Below are positions 22,831-34,254 of a stretch of 64,000 nt of DNA, in pieces. Numbering within the stretch: position 1 is the first letter of the stretch; each line of letters starts with the position of its first letter. The DNA comes from Desmodus rotundus (lineage: Eukaryota; Chordata; Mammalia; Chiroptera; Phyllostomidae): NCBI RefSeq assembly GCF_022682495.2, contig NC_071389.1, positions 183,443,556-183,507,555 on the forward strand, read 5' to 3'. A model generated the notes under the pieces. That model was not told where the DNA came from. It ran no database searches and saw nothing but the letters and a program-made list of their open reading frames with translations. Both the position numbers and the translations under genes were made by a program.

Positions 22831-23984
22831 CTGTCCTGCTCTGACAGTGGGAACCTCAGTGGCTCTAATTGCCTCATTAGAACACCAGGGAATGCCTTTC
22901 TAGTAATTGTCTCCCTGGCTCCTGTCTTACCCGCTCCCTACTGGGCTCTGCCTCCCAGGAAACAAAAGCAGCTGTTCTCTCCTCTGGGGCTTCCCCGGAA
23001 CCAGGCCAGTCCTTCTTGTCAGCATGTGTGTGCAGGCATCCTCTGCCGTTCTCACTTGTCTGAGGCCTCTCTCCTAGGGCCTTCTGAGTGCCCCCTCCCA
23101 CCCCCTGCTTTGAGCCGGCTCTTTCTCTCATCTGATTCGTTCCCTGGCCTCTATCCCAGGTGAGATTAAAGTTTCCTTTATTACTCTCCATCTTGCCCGT
23201 GGACCTGGAGCTGGGCACTTCACAAATAACCATGTGTGTTGTAGCTGCAATGAAGTCACGCCAGGCTCCAGGTGAAAAGGCTCAGATGCAAATGGCAGGG
23301 AATGGGTGCAGAAGGTTAATCTCATGGAGCTGTCCCCAAAGAAATTCACGTTCAGAGCTTCTGCAGCTGCCCTTAAGAGATGGTTTCTTTGCTAAACAGA
23401 GGAGAGTTCATTTTCGGTGTTTTAAGAATCAGGCATAAGCAGAGTAGATAGTGTGGCTTTTCAAGTTCACCCAAAGAGCCTGTATTAGGAGCCTCTTACA
23501 AAATTCTTAACGTTCAGGAGTGTGTGTGTTTCTGAGAGGTCAGGAAATAGTTTTTGTATGTTCATCTGGGCAGGTACAGGGCAAGAGATCAGAGACATGG
23601 GAGGGGCGTGGTGGGAAACTCAGGTCTGCCTGGAGACCGAAGACACCAGAAAGCCTGGTGAAATTCAGAACATCGGAGTTATAAAAACAGACCGAGTGAG
23701 TCAGGAAGGCAGCTGAGGCAGGAAGGATCAGGCAGATTTTGAGAGATCATGGCAGGTGGGGTCTAACCTCCAACAAGGCAGAGATTGTGGCCCCAGCAGA
23801 TGGGCGACGCTACAGAGATTTGTGCCCCCAGAGAAGGGCCAGCCACTGCTGTCTGCCCTTCTATGTCCCTGTGGAAGGGGACTGCTCACACATGTCAGTC
23901 ATGTGCCCAAAGACAGAGCTTGGTGGAGAATAGCTGGTTCCCATTAATTCAGCAGCTTTCCTTCAGTCTTGTCATGTGGGGTTA
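22831..23984. other. GC-richer unique DNA, no gene recognised
   Basis: Several mid-length open frames overlap on both strands (151 codons plus at 22708-23163, partly in the MIR; 118 minus at 22877-23233) without domain features. Another octamer word atgcaaat lies at 23286-23293. Confidence 0.4.
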
Positions 23985-24180
23985 CAGAGTATGGATTCTG
24001 GCATTAGACAGAACAGGTTCAAATGCCACATCTTCCCATTGTCTAGCTGTTACCCTGTGCCTCGATTTTTCTCATCTGTAGGTTGGGAATAGTAATAGCA
24101 ATTGCCTCATAGGGTGGCTGGGAAGATTAGAAGTGCCTAGTGTAGTGCCCAATACACTGGAGGATTCAATACATGTCAAG
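23985..24180 (+). mobile_element. MIR element
   Basis: Near-complete MIR order: tatggattctggcattagac, acaggttcaaatgccaca, ctagctgttaccctgtgcct, ctcatctgtaggttgggaat, ctcatagggtggctgggaag and a terminal tagtgcccaata-like end. tRNA-derived ancient SINE. Confidence 0.8.
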
Positions 24181-24225
24181 TACCATTCGGGTTTTTTTTT
24201 ACATTTATTTATTGAGATCTCTGAT

Positions 24226-24362
24226 GAGAGCCAGAGAACAGAAAAATTCTTCAGAATCACTTGGGGGACTGGTTTAAACGTAGGTTTCTGGGAGCCATCC
24301 CTAGAGTCTTGAATTAACTCAATGTGGGTTATGATCTGTGGAACATACTTTGAGAATCCCAG
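24226..24362 (+). mobile_element. MER5-like hAT fragment
   Basis: Words like cagaatcacttgggggactg and ctttgagaatcccagct match the MER5 class of non-autonomous hAT-Charlie elements. Diverged. Confidence 0.4.
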
Positions 24363-24424
24363 CTGTATATCCTATACACTGCACATGTGTACAAATGACA
24401 CATTATTTACGTACCAAACACCTG

Positions 24425-24605
24425 ATTAGCACTTACCACATGCCAGACTTGTGCATATACACAGTACATAGTTTTGTGGACGCTCACCCATTTACTCCTT
24501 GTAGAGACCCTGTGAGACAGGCTCGATTATACCCACTTCACAGATAAGATCACGGAGGCCCAGGGAAATAAAGTAGCTTGCCCAGGCACTCTCAGCTAGG
24601 AAGGG
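24425..24605 (-). mobile_element. MIR element
   Basis: Inverted MIR order: gcacttaccacatgccagac, gagaccctgtgagacaggct, cttcacagataagatcacgg, gtagcttgcccaggcactct, then cagctagg. Confidence 0.75.
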
Positions 24606-24784
24606 ACCATGTTATAAAACTAGTACGTGCCACCAGAGATACAAAACCTTCCGTAGGCAGCACAGAGATCTTTGGGCTTCCAGGAAGTGTTTGGCATCTC
24701 CCGGGTTTTCAATTTGGGTCCCAGACTTGGGTTGGTGCTCACCAGGGCCCCGAGTTAGGACAGTGCAGGGGCAGAGGGAGGAGC

Positions 24785-24925
24785 AGAGACTCTGGAGCCA
24801 AACGAGAGTTAGAATCCAGAGCTTCCACATGTGAGTTGTGTGGCCTTAAGCAAAAGAATTTATCTTTCTGTGCCGTTTTCTTCATCTAAGAGAAGACGGA
24901 AAAAAGGATAAGAATAGTAACAGCT
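24785..24925 (+). mobile_element. MIR element
   Basis: The series gactctggagccaaacgaga, tgagttgtgtggccttaagc, tctttctgtgccgttttctt and catctaagagaaga follows the MIR core. Confidence 0.75.
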
Positions 24926-25734
24926 AAGCAGCAGGCGGTTTGTCAGGGACGGAGTGAGAAAGCGCATAGGAAGTCCGTGGAGGAGGAGGATGCTCACTGC
25001 ATGGTCTTGTTCCTCTTTTCTTCATCTCGTTGTCCCCCTCACCTCGTTGTGCCATCAGGAATGGCTTCCCCTTGATGGTGCCAAGTATTCGTTTCTCTCC
25101 CTCCTCCCCTAGATTACCTTTTCCTCAACCCTCTTTCAGTTTCTCTTTATCAATGTATAACATCTTAGGGTGATAGAACTAGAAAACACCTTAGATCATT
25201 TATTCCTGGCTGTATGTCCAAGTCACGTGGGGGTTAAAACACATTTATTCAGTTTCTTGGCATGCTGTCTTTAGATTAGACTCTTCTTCAAAGTGTTCAC
25301 TCCTTCCTCCCGATTCCCATGAGAAGAACATCCTCTCCCCTTCTGATGTCAGCTTGGGCTTTGGTTTGGTCCATTGAATCTTAAACAGACATGATGTAGT
25401 AGAGTCTTGAAGTGAGTTTGTGAAGTTAAGCTGGCTCCTTTGCACCCTTGCTGTTGCCATGAGCAGACATGCCCAATCCAGCACGCTGGTCTCCGGACGA
25501 GGGTAAGATAGAGATGTATCAGAGCTGAGCTGCCTCAGTGGAGCCTGGTTCTCACCAGGCAACCCCCAGCTGACCCCCAAGCATGACTGAGCCTGGGCAG
25601 GCTCGGCAGAATCATCCAGCCAAGCCCATCCCCTGACATGCAGCCAGCCCACCGATTCGTGACCTAAACACACATTGATATAGGCCCTTGAAATGTGGTG
25701 GTTCTTCGTTGAGGGTTTGATTTTGGCTTCATTT
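24926..25734. other. Unique DNA, no gene
   Basis: No repeat recognised. A 142-codon minus-strand open frame (25245-25673) has no domain, signal or splice context that I can see. Confidence 0.45.
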
Positions 25735-25860
25735 TCAGAGATTCTGGGTCACAGGCTTGGGAGCCCAGGAATCTGTGTTTCTGAGGCATTCCCCCTGCCC
25801 CACCCCCTTTCACCTGCTAAACGTGATTATGATGTTCAGCTCCATTCAGAAACCACTGCT
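25735..25860 (+). mobile_element. MER5-like hAT fragment
   Basis: The words agagattctgggtcacaggc, caggaatctgtgtttctgag, a pyrimidine-rich middle and a terminal cagaaaccactgct resemble a MER5 right half. Confidence 0.4.
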
Positions 25861-25879
25861 CTCCCCTAACCTCCTATTC

Positions 25880-25975
25880 TCTTAGAGGAAGCTACTGAGA
25901 ACCAGAAAGATGAAGTGACTTGCCCTACAGCCTCTATACCTGCCAAGATTAGCATTAGAATTCTAGATTATTTTA
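25880..25975 (-). mobile_element. MIR fragment
   Basis: gaagtgacttgccctacagc followed by gattagcattagaattctag fits the inverted MIR core, short and diverged. Confidence 0.4.
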
Positions 25976-26489
25976 TATTAACACTCTTTCTCCTCTATGA
26001 CTCTGTTCCCATTTTTTAAAAAAAACGTTAACATGCAAGAAGAAATTCTTCATGTCCCCCTAACTTAGACACTTTGGGCTGGAATATCTCAGCCCCACAT
26101 CGATATGCACCCTTTGAAACCCACTGATGAAAGGACACACACAGTGGAAAGGTATATTGACTTTGGCTTTAATTGTATTTCTTGAGCCACAAGACTCAGC
26201 TCAGAGTAAAAATGTGGTCACTAGATCATGCACTTTAGAGGCAGTTTAAAGTACAGTATTTTTTTCAACTTGGGAAAGTTTATGCAATTTCTAGGCAATT
26301 ATTTCTTGTAGGAATAAAAAGGTGTTACTCTTTCATCCTGTTCCTCTTGCTGTGGTTTCTCCTCATTAGTGGCTTCCTTCCTCTCCAGCTGCAGCGATGC
26401 CTCCAAACGCACACTCCATTACAGCTGAAGGTGGGCTTTACAGACCTGACGGAGATACAGGCTGGCGAACGGAAATGTCCATCTTGAGT

Positions 26490-26560
26490 CAGACTAATGT
26501 TTATTGAGCACCTGCTATGTGCCCAGCTGTGTGCAAACTACTCATACATACACTACTTTT
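26490..26560 (-). mobile_element. MIR or L2 terminal scrap
   Basis: taatgtttattgagcacctg and tatgtgcccagctgtgtgc match the shared inverted 3' terminus of MIR and L2. Too short to decide between them. Confidence 0.5.
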
Positions 26561-26859
26561 TAATTAAATGTACAGGAATTTACAAAGAGTGGGTGTAGAC
26601 TGTATTGAAGGTAAAGAAGAGAGACACTCATGGCTTAAGGCTGTTATTGCAAACTCCTTTAGTGACATTTCTCTGTTTGCCAACCGTTTCCTGTTTAATC
26701 TCCCTCAGCTGTGAAGTAGTGAAGAATCATCTCTTTCCGATATCAGCCCTCTAGCCCCAAATCACCGTCTCCCACTCCTTTACTATGCCAAGGACTGCTT
26801 ATATAAATAAAGCCAGACAAGGTGCTAAATATTTCTTGGCTGAACCAGGCAGGAACAGG

Positions 26860-27290
26860 GGCTCCTTCTTGGTCTAAAGTTCTTACTGCATCCCATGTGG
26901 GTCATTGCCATGTCCCCTCTAGTCTTCTCCCCACCCATTTCCCCCCTGCCTTATCTATACTACCCAGCTCCACCTCAAAATGCCATTCCCCAGACCATGA
27001 CTGCTGAGAGGAGTCATTCACATAGATCTCCCTACTGAAACCCTTTGCTGTCCTTCCTTTAGGACATTGCTCCACTCCCACAGAATCTCTCTAATCTGCT
27101 CTAGACAGTCCTCCCCTCATTTCTTACTCCTCTACTTTTTCCTCTTCCTAACTTGGACTACAAATACACGCACCCACACGGGGCATGACAAACTCTGCTT
27201 TCATGCCTTTTCACATGCTTTCTCCCAACCTGAGAATCTCTGCCTCCACATTGAGTCTCAGTTTCCTACAGGGGCCTTGCAGTGCAAATT
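26860..27290 (+). mobile_element. L2 fragment
   Basis: Pyrimidine-rich plus-strand sequence with tgccttttcacatgctttct and cctgagaatctctgcctcca resembles the L2 region upstream of its 3' end. Diverged; frames are broken. Confidence 0.4.
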
Positions 27291-27521
27291 AGAGAAGCCG
27301 AGGTGAGAGACAATAGGGAGTGGTGGGGAGCATAGCAAACTGGAGAGGGCATACCAGGTCTAAAACACACAGTTACTACTAGGCCCTGGTGAATGGATGC
27401 CGCATCACAATGAAGTCCAGTCTCGATGTATCTTCTACATTTTTAGAAGCTAGAAATCCAGATTTTGTCGGAAATCACTAAGTTTTTAAAGGTATGGAAG
27501 TACATTAAAACAAAACCATAA

Positions 27522-27722
27522 GCCCCAAACCATAGCTCAGTTGGTTAGAGCAGCATCCCACTACGTACGCCAAGGCTATTGGTTTGATCACTGGTCAGGG
27601 CACACACAAGGATCAACCAATGAATGCATAAATAAGTGGAATAACAAGTCAATATTTCTCTCTCTCCTTCTTCTTCTTCTTCTCCTTCTCTAAAATCAAT
27701 CAATAAAAAAATTTTAAAAACA
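27522..27722 (+). mobile_element. Bat tRNA-derived SINE, second body type
   Basis: The head gccccaaaccatagctcag has an A-box word (tagctcagttgg), and a diverged B-box region lies at ttggtttgatcactgg. The body cacacacaaggatcaaccaa then tgaatgcataaataagtgga differs from the 16306 copy. A (ctt)n tract and an A-rich tail follow. L1-type A-rich flanks are present but a clean target duplication is not certain. Confidence 0.75.
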
Positions 27723-27929
27723 AAGCAAAACAAAACGAAAAAACTTTGTGCACCAAATAGGCAAACCTGCTCTATACCTTTTGTTGCTTCAAATCCTACC
27801 AAATCAAAGTCCAGCTTAGGCCTCTTCTGTCTCCTAAAGGTTTCTTTGATAAATCTGACTTCTGTGTTCTTTTCTCTCTGTCTCCTCCTGTAAGAGAAAC
27901 CTGTTCACAAGGTCCAGAATTAGAGGACC

Positions 27930-28140
27930 TGGAAGCCAAACCACCTACCTGCCATGCAGCCTTGGGCAAGGCGACTGACCCCTCGGAGCGTGTGTTCCTT
28001 GTCTCCAGAAGGGAAGGGTAACCATTGTTTCTGTTTTATAGTCCTGTGATGCAGACTAAAAGAGAATAGGGACATAAAGTGCTCAGCATAACATGTGATC
28101 TATAGTAAGCTCTCAGTGAGTGTTAGCTATTATTACTCAT
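27930..28140 (+). mobile_element. MIR element
   Basis: tgcagccttgggcaaggcga, gtgtgttccttgtctccag, a middle near ctgtgatgcagactaaaaga, and a tail atagtaagctctcagtgagt follow the whole MIR order. Confidence 0.7.
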
Positions 28141-28156
28141 CATTCCACAACTGCAA

Positions 28157-28450
28157 GAACCATCGCATAATGGTTAAAAATTCTGTCCACCAATGAGAGC
28201 ATAAGTGAGTCATACAACAAATTGATGTCTGTCTGTCTGCCTCTCCCTTTCTCTCTCTCTCAAATCAATGTAAAAATTAAATTAAAAACAGATTCTAGAG
28301 CCTGGTTTTCAGGGTTAAAATCTCAGTTTCATCACTTTGTAGCTATGTGGCTTTGGGCAAATTATTTAACGTCTCTCTGTGCCTTAGTTTTCTCATCTGT
28401 AGAATGGAAATAATAAGACCTATTGAATTATTATGAGGAAATGACTCTTG
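28157..28450 (+). mobile_element. MIR element split by a bat SINE
   Basis: The MIR head (catcgcataatggttaaaaa ttctg) is at 28157-28185. The rest resumes at about 28289 (cagattctagagcctgg, gctatgtggctttgggcaaa, tctcatctgtagaatggaaa). The intervening 100 bases are a truncated bat SINE. Confidence 0.75.
28186..28288 (+). mobile_element. 5'-truncated bat SINE inside a MIR
   Basis: The sequence ccaatgagagcataagtgag, catacaacaaattgatgtct, a CT-rich tract and an A-rich end is the 3' half of the same body type as the 27522 and 48500 copies. The tRNA-like head is missing. The MIR resumes directly after the A-rich tail. Confidence 0.75.
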
Positions 28451-28588
28451 ACTCATATTTACTCAGCTACAGGCGTGATATTGTTCTTTCTAACCTTACA
28501 CCAGGCTCTCAAGTTTCACATTTAGCCTTGAATTCCTGGGGCTGGCAGTAAACATTTCCCTTTACAGAGAGCCTGTCGTTAGCCATCG

Positions 28589-28602
28589 CCAGTAGAGGGC
28601 GC
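28589..28602 (+). promoter_or_regulatory. CTCF core motif match
   Basis: The 14 bases ccagtagagggcgc match every position of the commonly quoted CTCF core (CCASYAGRKGGCRS); the flanks are tcg and tgg. It lies in unique sequence just after a MIR and about 95 bases before a long GT repeat. Binding in cells cannot be seen from sequence. Confidence 0.55.
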
Positions 28603-28693
28603 TGGAGGAACACTGTGGGAGGAGTGGTGGGGGGTTCTTCTCTTCCTAATTCTGGTGTGATGCCTTTTCCTTCTTGCTCCCAGTGTGGTCCAT

Positions 28694-28695
<2 letters not shown>

Positions 28696-28746
<51 letters not shown>
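28696..28746. repeat. (GT)25 microsatellite
   Basis: About 25 uninterrupted GT units. It produces spurious CVCVCV open frames on the plus strand. Confidence 0.95.
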
Positions 28747-28747
<1 letters not shown>

Positions 28748-29624
28748 CATCTGGTGCTGCTACTCTGTCTCAGTCATGTGCCCAGAGTATGTGGCCTCTT
28801 AGTTAACTTAGCAGTGCTGACCTGGGTTTGGCTGGCTCTCAGACAGCCCACCTCAGGAGTGCCCACCACTCTCTGTGTGCACACCCACACTTTGACTCAC
28901 CTGCACCAGGAGGGCTGGTTCCTGCTTGCTCTGCAACAGCTCCTGCAACCCCGCAGACACCTCAGCCATCCACTTCCTCCAGTGATGTCTGAGCCCCAGC
29001 TGTGGGTGCTTTCCCGCGGCCTCAGGGCGTCCTTCAGAGTGCTCTTCACATCTTTGTATTTACTCTTTATCATAGGTTAATCATTCTTCATACTAAACTG
29101 CCGCTGTTTAAATCACTGTGTGATTTCTGTCTCCTGATTAACCCCAGACTTACGAGTATCTTTAGTCGAAACTTACTCCTTGGTAACAGACATTCTGTTT
29201 AGTCTTTTCTCTACATCTACTTATACTGAATTTGCTTCCTTTCCTACCAACATGCTATTTGGTACTTAATGGATACTCACTGAGCTCCCGTGCAGCCTGG
29301 ATCCGTGTGTGTGGGCAAAGCCCTTAAACCTGAAGGGACTACTGATACGGACTGTGGACTAGACTGCTGCTTGTCAACATGCTTTTGGGGTACAACTGGT
29401 TAAAATTAATTTCCGAATCTGTCCTAAACCAATACTTCTGCAAAGCATAATAAAAATGAACTATTACCAATAACATAAACATTTTTTAAAAAGACATATT
29501 AAATACGAACCCAATTTCTAGTACTAGGTTCAATAGATGTAATTACTCTATGATACTACTATGAAAGTTTCCAAATACCCTTAACTTCTACACTTGTGTT
29601 GTCAGGGTGGTAATAACACCATGT
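28747..29624. other. Unique DNA, no gene
   Basis: No repeat or exon is recognised. A 131-codon open frame (28685-29080) begins inside the GT tract and has no domain features. Confidence 0.5.
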
Positions 29625-29825
29625 CAGGGCTGTCCAACCTTTCGGCATCCTTGCGCCACACTGGAAGAAGAGTTGTCTTGGGCCACACATTAAATACATT
29701 GTGACAGGTAATCACACGCAAAAAATCTCATAATGTTTTAAGTAAATTTATGATTTTATGTTGGGCCGCATTCACAGCCATCCCGAGCTGCATGCAGCCT
29801 GCGGGCCGCAGGTTGGACACCCCTG
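29625..29825. mobile_element. 201-bp hAT-type miniature element
   Basis: It begins cagggctgtccaacct and ends aggttggacacccctg. The reverse complement of the end, caggggtgtccaacct, matches the start at all but one of 16 bases. CAG-starting terminal inverted repeats and small size are typical of non-autonomous hAT elements. The interior has paired gggcc words (ttgggccacacat; ttgggccgcatt). No coding part is present. The flanking 8-mers (caccatgt; gactgtgc) agree at only 4 of 8 positions, so the target duplication has decayed. Confidence 0.8.
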
Positions 29826-30719
29826 GACTGTGCCTTGCCCAGCACTGATCTGGGCTCTTCACCACTGCCAGGAATCATACTGGGTTCTATATCATGACTT
29901 TTCAAATCCTTTGTCTCATTGCATGTTGCTTGCATTTGGGGGTTTGCTTTACTACTTGAAGGGACAGTGAAAGGCTTCCCACCTTCCTCTGGTGCTGTCC
30001 AGGTGCCTCCTCCATCACATGGTCCTACCAGCATCCCTTCCATGAGACAACTCAGCCTGGTGCAGTAACTTTGGTCTCTTTACCCTGGGCACAGTCCCTC
30101 TTCCATTTATCAGGAGGTAGTGGCTGTGACAATAAAGTGTGCCCATGTTTCCCTGGGCTCTAGGCCACTGAATTCAGGAAGAGAGACACCACCATTCTTC
30201 CTGCTGCCCCCCGCTATGTTTGCAGCTGATAAGAGCCAGAAGCTGAGGGTTATTTGCATATGTGAGTTGCCTTAATAGCATGGCTTGCACCTATTATTAC
30301 AGCCAAAAGCCACGTGTCAAAGCCTGAGTTCAGCCAATCAGACAGGAAAATACAAATGAACTGGCCGTGGTGTCCAGCAAAAGCACCGTAATTGCAGCTT
30401 TAAATGTTAAAATGGAGGCTCGCTATAGTACCCAGTCTCCCTGTTCTTCCATTCTGTTGGGGGCACGGCATCCTCCTATCTCTTAATTATTGTCATTACA
30501 CTCGTCTATCTAAAACGACATTTGCAAAATTCTTTGGAGCGCATGGTAATTCCCCTGAGTTTATTTGCACATCTTCCCTCCGCATTTGTGTCCTGCCTTC
30601 CCAGCTCAGTTTGTCAGCCAGAGGTTCATTCTGTATTCAGTAGAGCCTCCATCCCATTGTTGGTGCTCGCGAGGTTGTAATAGAACTACCATGCCACCGA
30701 GCTGTGAGTCGAAGCTGAA
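29826..30719. other. Unique DNA, possible conserved non-coding sequence
   Basis: Free of repeat words and rich in words bound by developmental factors: an octamer atttgcat at 30252-30259, a CCAAT-type ccaatcag near 30335, and several taattg/ttaatta-like words. No splice-flanked open frame. Its conservation is a guess from texture only. Confidence 0.3.
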
Positions 30720-30850
30720 TTACAATGATACCGCCCCAATTTTACAGATGCTGCCCAGTGCCAAAGAGCTGTAATAAAATGCTCAAGGTCACAGAGCAAA
30801 TCCAATGCGGAATCACGGGTGGGACCAGCTGTTGTGAATTTTGAGCCCAA
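30720..30850 (-). mobile_element. MIR fragment
   Basis: ccccaattttacagatgctg, aaaatgctcaaggtcacaga and gcggaatcacgggtgggacc fit the inverted MIR core. Confidence 0.5.
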
Positions 30851-31529
30851 ATCTCATTTCTTTGTATCAGACTGCCTCTCAAAGCCACAAGAGATACTCT
30901 TATCAATGCTGTTTGGTGGGTGTTCTGTTCCTGACAGCCGATACCGGCAAACGAATGCAGAAGTGTGCGATGAGACAGTCTTCACCTTTACGAACTCCGT
31001 CTGGCATTGTAAGCTGCAGCGACACTGGCACAACCAGGAAACCCACAGGCACAGCCAGTGCTGGTCGTTAAAAGTCTGCCTGCCTGGAAGTTATTCTAGG
31101 GCGGCAACGATCACTGCTGGCATTCACTAAAACAACAGCGACGAAGACAAAATACCCACAACCCACCCAAAACAAAATCTGAATGACCTGAAAGATAGTC
31201 TGGCTCCTATGGAAGGCATAGAAATATAGCCCTAATAATCCAGCTCCAAACAATAGTAATATCGAATGTGCTCTTTTTCAAACACTATCCTCTTCCTCCC
31301 TCCTTCCCTCCTCCCTCTTTCCCAGGATAGTTTGATCACGCCCTACCCACCGCCCCTACCCTCCCACCCCCGCCACCCAAACACACACACTTCTCATCCT
31401 CCCAGTCATTGGGATTGGGTCAAGGCCAGGTGAAACAGAAGTAAGGAAAACTGGATTAAAGACAATTTAATGTAAATTGCCAGCATGCATCCTAGGCAGT
31501 TAACATGTATCGTGTTAACTACTCAGAGC
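30851..31529. other. Unique DNA with pyrimidine tract
   Basis: No gene. A C/T-rich low-complexity stretch lies near 31285-31395. Confidence 0.5.
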
Positions 31530-31700
31530 AAATATTATGATGGATATTTTATATACCTTCACTAATTATTACATCAGCCTAGTAATGTAATTTTTATAGA
31601 TGAAAAAACTGAGTCGTGGAGAAGGTGACTTGCCTGTGATACAGATGGTAAGTAACTGGGTTGCAAACTGGGTCTCTCCGGTTCTACATCCTACCCTTCT
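31530..31700 (-). mobile_element. MIR element
   Basis: attattacatcagcctagta, ttttatagatgaaaaaactg, gtgacttgcctgtgatacag and gggttgcaaactgggtctct follow the inverted MIR order. Confidence 0.7.
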
Positions 31701-32319
31701 GCTCCCCTAGGAGCCTGCCCTTTAAGAAATGGAAAATGACATTAGGTAATGGCAGTGGTTTATTCATTTACCTTTAACACCAGTTATTTCAGTGCACTGC
31801 TGGAGTCGCAACCGTAGTCAGTGGGAACTGTTCAAAATGCAGACAAGCTCTGGGTGCTGAAGGCACAACAACTTCACAAATAAAAGTCAGTATTCTGACT
31901 CGGCTTTATAGGTGCTACTTTCGATTCCCAAAGGCTAATCATAAAATCAAAGGAAAATGATGAGAAAAGGATCATAATTTCCCTGGCATTCAGAGATGTT
32001 TTTCTCACTTTAAAGCCTGACGATGAGAGGGCGTGAGAAGGAGTGTGGTCTTGGGAAAGGAGGCTTTCTGCTTGGGACTGAGAGGCTTTCTCTGTTCTAC
32101 CAGCATTCCCGGCCCTCTCCCCAGTTCCATGTGTGTTCCTGCCCCTCCAAGCCACTTAACTTTTCCAAGCAAAGGAGACTAAGTGAGACGAGACAGACTT
32201 AGGAATTCACCTTGTCTGTGGGGTGGGTAGATGGCTCTAATAATATCTGTGGCTAATTTGGAGTAAAGCAGAAATAGCAATAATTATAAAAATATCTTGA
32301 ATGTATTTGATTCTGTTCT
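31701..32319. other. Unique DNA, no gene
   Basis: No repeat or exon recognised; the 93-codon minus-strand frame at 31874-32155 is unremarkable. Confidence 0.5.
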
Positions 32320-33565
32320 TTTTTATGGCTTTATTGAGATACAATTAGCAATAAGATTTATATATATATATATATATGAAATACACCTTGATGTTTTAAT
32401 ACAGCTGTACATTCTGAAATGCTCACCACAGTCACTGCAATCAACATGTATAAACCTGACATAGTTAGCTTTTGGTGGGAAGTGAGAATACTTAAGATCT
32501 GCCCCCTTAGCCTATTTAAAGTCTGCAACATGCATTGTTGCTAAATTAACAACTTAACAGTCACATTAATGAACAGGAAGGTCCCCAGACTTATTCATCT
32601 TGTTAACTAAAACTTTGTATCCTCTGGCCAATTCTTTCCATTTCTCCTTTCCCCCAAACTCGGTAAGCAACTTTCTACTCTCTGTTACTATGAGTTAAGC
32701 TGTTAAGTGAGGTCATACAGTACTTGCCTTTCTGTATCTGGCTAATTTCCCTTAATGTAATGTCTTCCAGGTAATCCACACTGTCTTCAAATGCCAGGAC
32801 TTCCTTTTTTTAAAGACTGAATAACATTCTTATGTGTAGAACACACACACATACTGCGATCCGTCAATGGACATTTAATTTTCATGTCTTGGCTATTCGA
32901 ATAATGCTGCCATGAACACGGGGGTGCAGATATTGCTTTGACATGCTGATTTATTTTCTTTGGATATATAACAAGAAATGGGGTTACTGGCTATTATGGC
33001 AGTTCTATTTTTAATTTTTAGAGGAATCTCCATATGGTTTTTGATAATAGTTGTACCAATTTACATTTCCATAAATAGTGGGGGGGTTCCACTGTCTCCA
33101 TATGCCTATTAAAGCTTGTTAGCATTTATCTTTTTGATAATGGCCATTCTAACAGGTATGAGGTGATAGTTCACTATGGCTTTGATTTGCATTTCCCTGG
33201 TGATGAGTAATGTTGATTCTTTCATATATCTGTTGGTCTTTTGTATGCCTTCTTTGAGAAATATTTATTCTGGTCCTATGCCTCCTTTTTGAGGTTTATT
33301 TATTCGTTTTTAATATTGAGTTACAGTTCCTTACATATTTTAGACATTAAGTTTTCATCCAATACATGTTTGCAATATCTTCTCCCATTCTGTAGCCTTT
33401 CCACTGTGTTGATTGTTTCCTGTGCAGAAGCTTTCAGTTTGACACAGCTGCACTGGCCTATTTTTGACTTTGTTGCCTATGCTTTTGGTGTCACATCCAA
33501 AAATCTTTGCCCAGACCAAAGTTTGACTTTTTCCCCTTTATTTGTACAAGATCATGGCATTCCAA
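32320..33565 (-). mobile_element. Old L1M element, 3' part
   Basis: Inverted L1M order over 1.2 kb: tttatggctttattgagata, a 3' untranslated region, ttggctattcgaataatgct, atttccataaatagtggggg, tggccattctaacaggtatg, then the end of ORF2 near 33415-33540 (gtgcagaagctttcagtttg; cagaccaaagtttgactttt). A (ta)n run interrupts it at about 32359-32376. Many stops show the ORF2 piece is dead. The plus-strand open frame at 33241-33627 is antisense L1. Confidence 0.8.
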
Positions 33566-34254
33566 AGACTTATTTACAGAATGTATTGACACTTAATTCA
33601 TTCCGAGTTGAGAGGCAGCAGAAGTGACTTCATTCTGCACATGTCTAGACTGAGGCGTATGGCTACAGTGAGAGATTTGGGAGGGAATGCAGTCAACTAT
33701 GGGGGAATATAAGGCAAAATCTGGAACTTGCAATTTCTCATGTGATGTTAATTTAACAATACATTAGATAGTCAGGTACCACTGGTATTTTCTTCATTGA
33801 AACGTTTAATTTCATAACAAATTTCTGGGTGAAATATACAGAATTACCATGAAAATGGTATTTCTATCATTAAATTCTACAACTGTGTTAGTCATACCCT
33901 GCTCAAGAAGCAAGGGATATATGGGAATGCTCTAAATGATGTCAAGCAGAGTATTACATCGTGAGAGGACATTAGGAAAAGAAATACACGATTCTACCCT
34001 CAAAATGCTCCAAGTCTGGTTTGAGAGTCTAAACTCACTCCTAGAAAGTCATCACAGCCCAAAATATGGGGTGTTGACCAAAATAACCAGAGGGCGTCAG
34101 TGGGACAGAGAGATTGACTAAAAATGCAAGGTTTATGGAAGACATAATTGTTGAGTCATGAAGGATGGATAAAATTCAACAAGGACAGAAAGGAGAGAAA
34201 ACGCACATCCCGTGCGGCATTTGTGTCGTGCTTTTTAGTTAGCAAAGTATTTTC
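33566..34254. other. Unique DNA, no gene
   Basis: Nothing recognised. Confidence 0.5.

Noticed and set aside
22708..23163. 151-codon plus-strand open frame, the longest in the window
   Set aside because: It starts in a MIR, lies in GC-rich DNA where stops are rare, overlaps open frames on the other strand, and has no domain, signal or splice context.
25245..25673. 142-codon minus-strand open frame
   Set aside because: No domain or motif, no splice or promoter context; expected by chance in 64 kb.
28615..29080. Open frames rich in CVCVCV
   Set aside because: They are translations of the (GT)25 microsatellite.
33241..33627. 128-codon plus-strand open frame
   Set aside because: It is antisense to the end of an old L1M ORF2.
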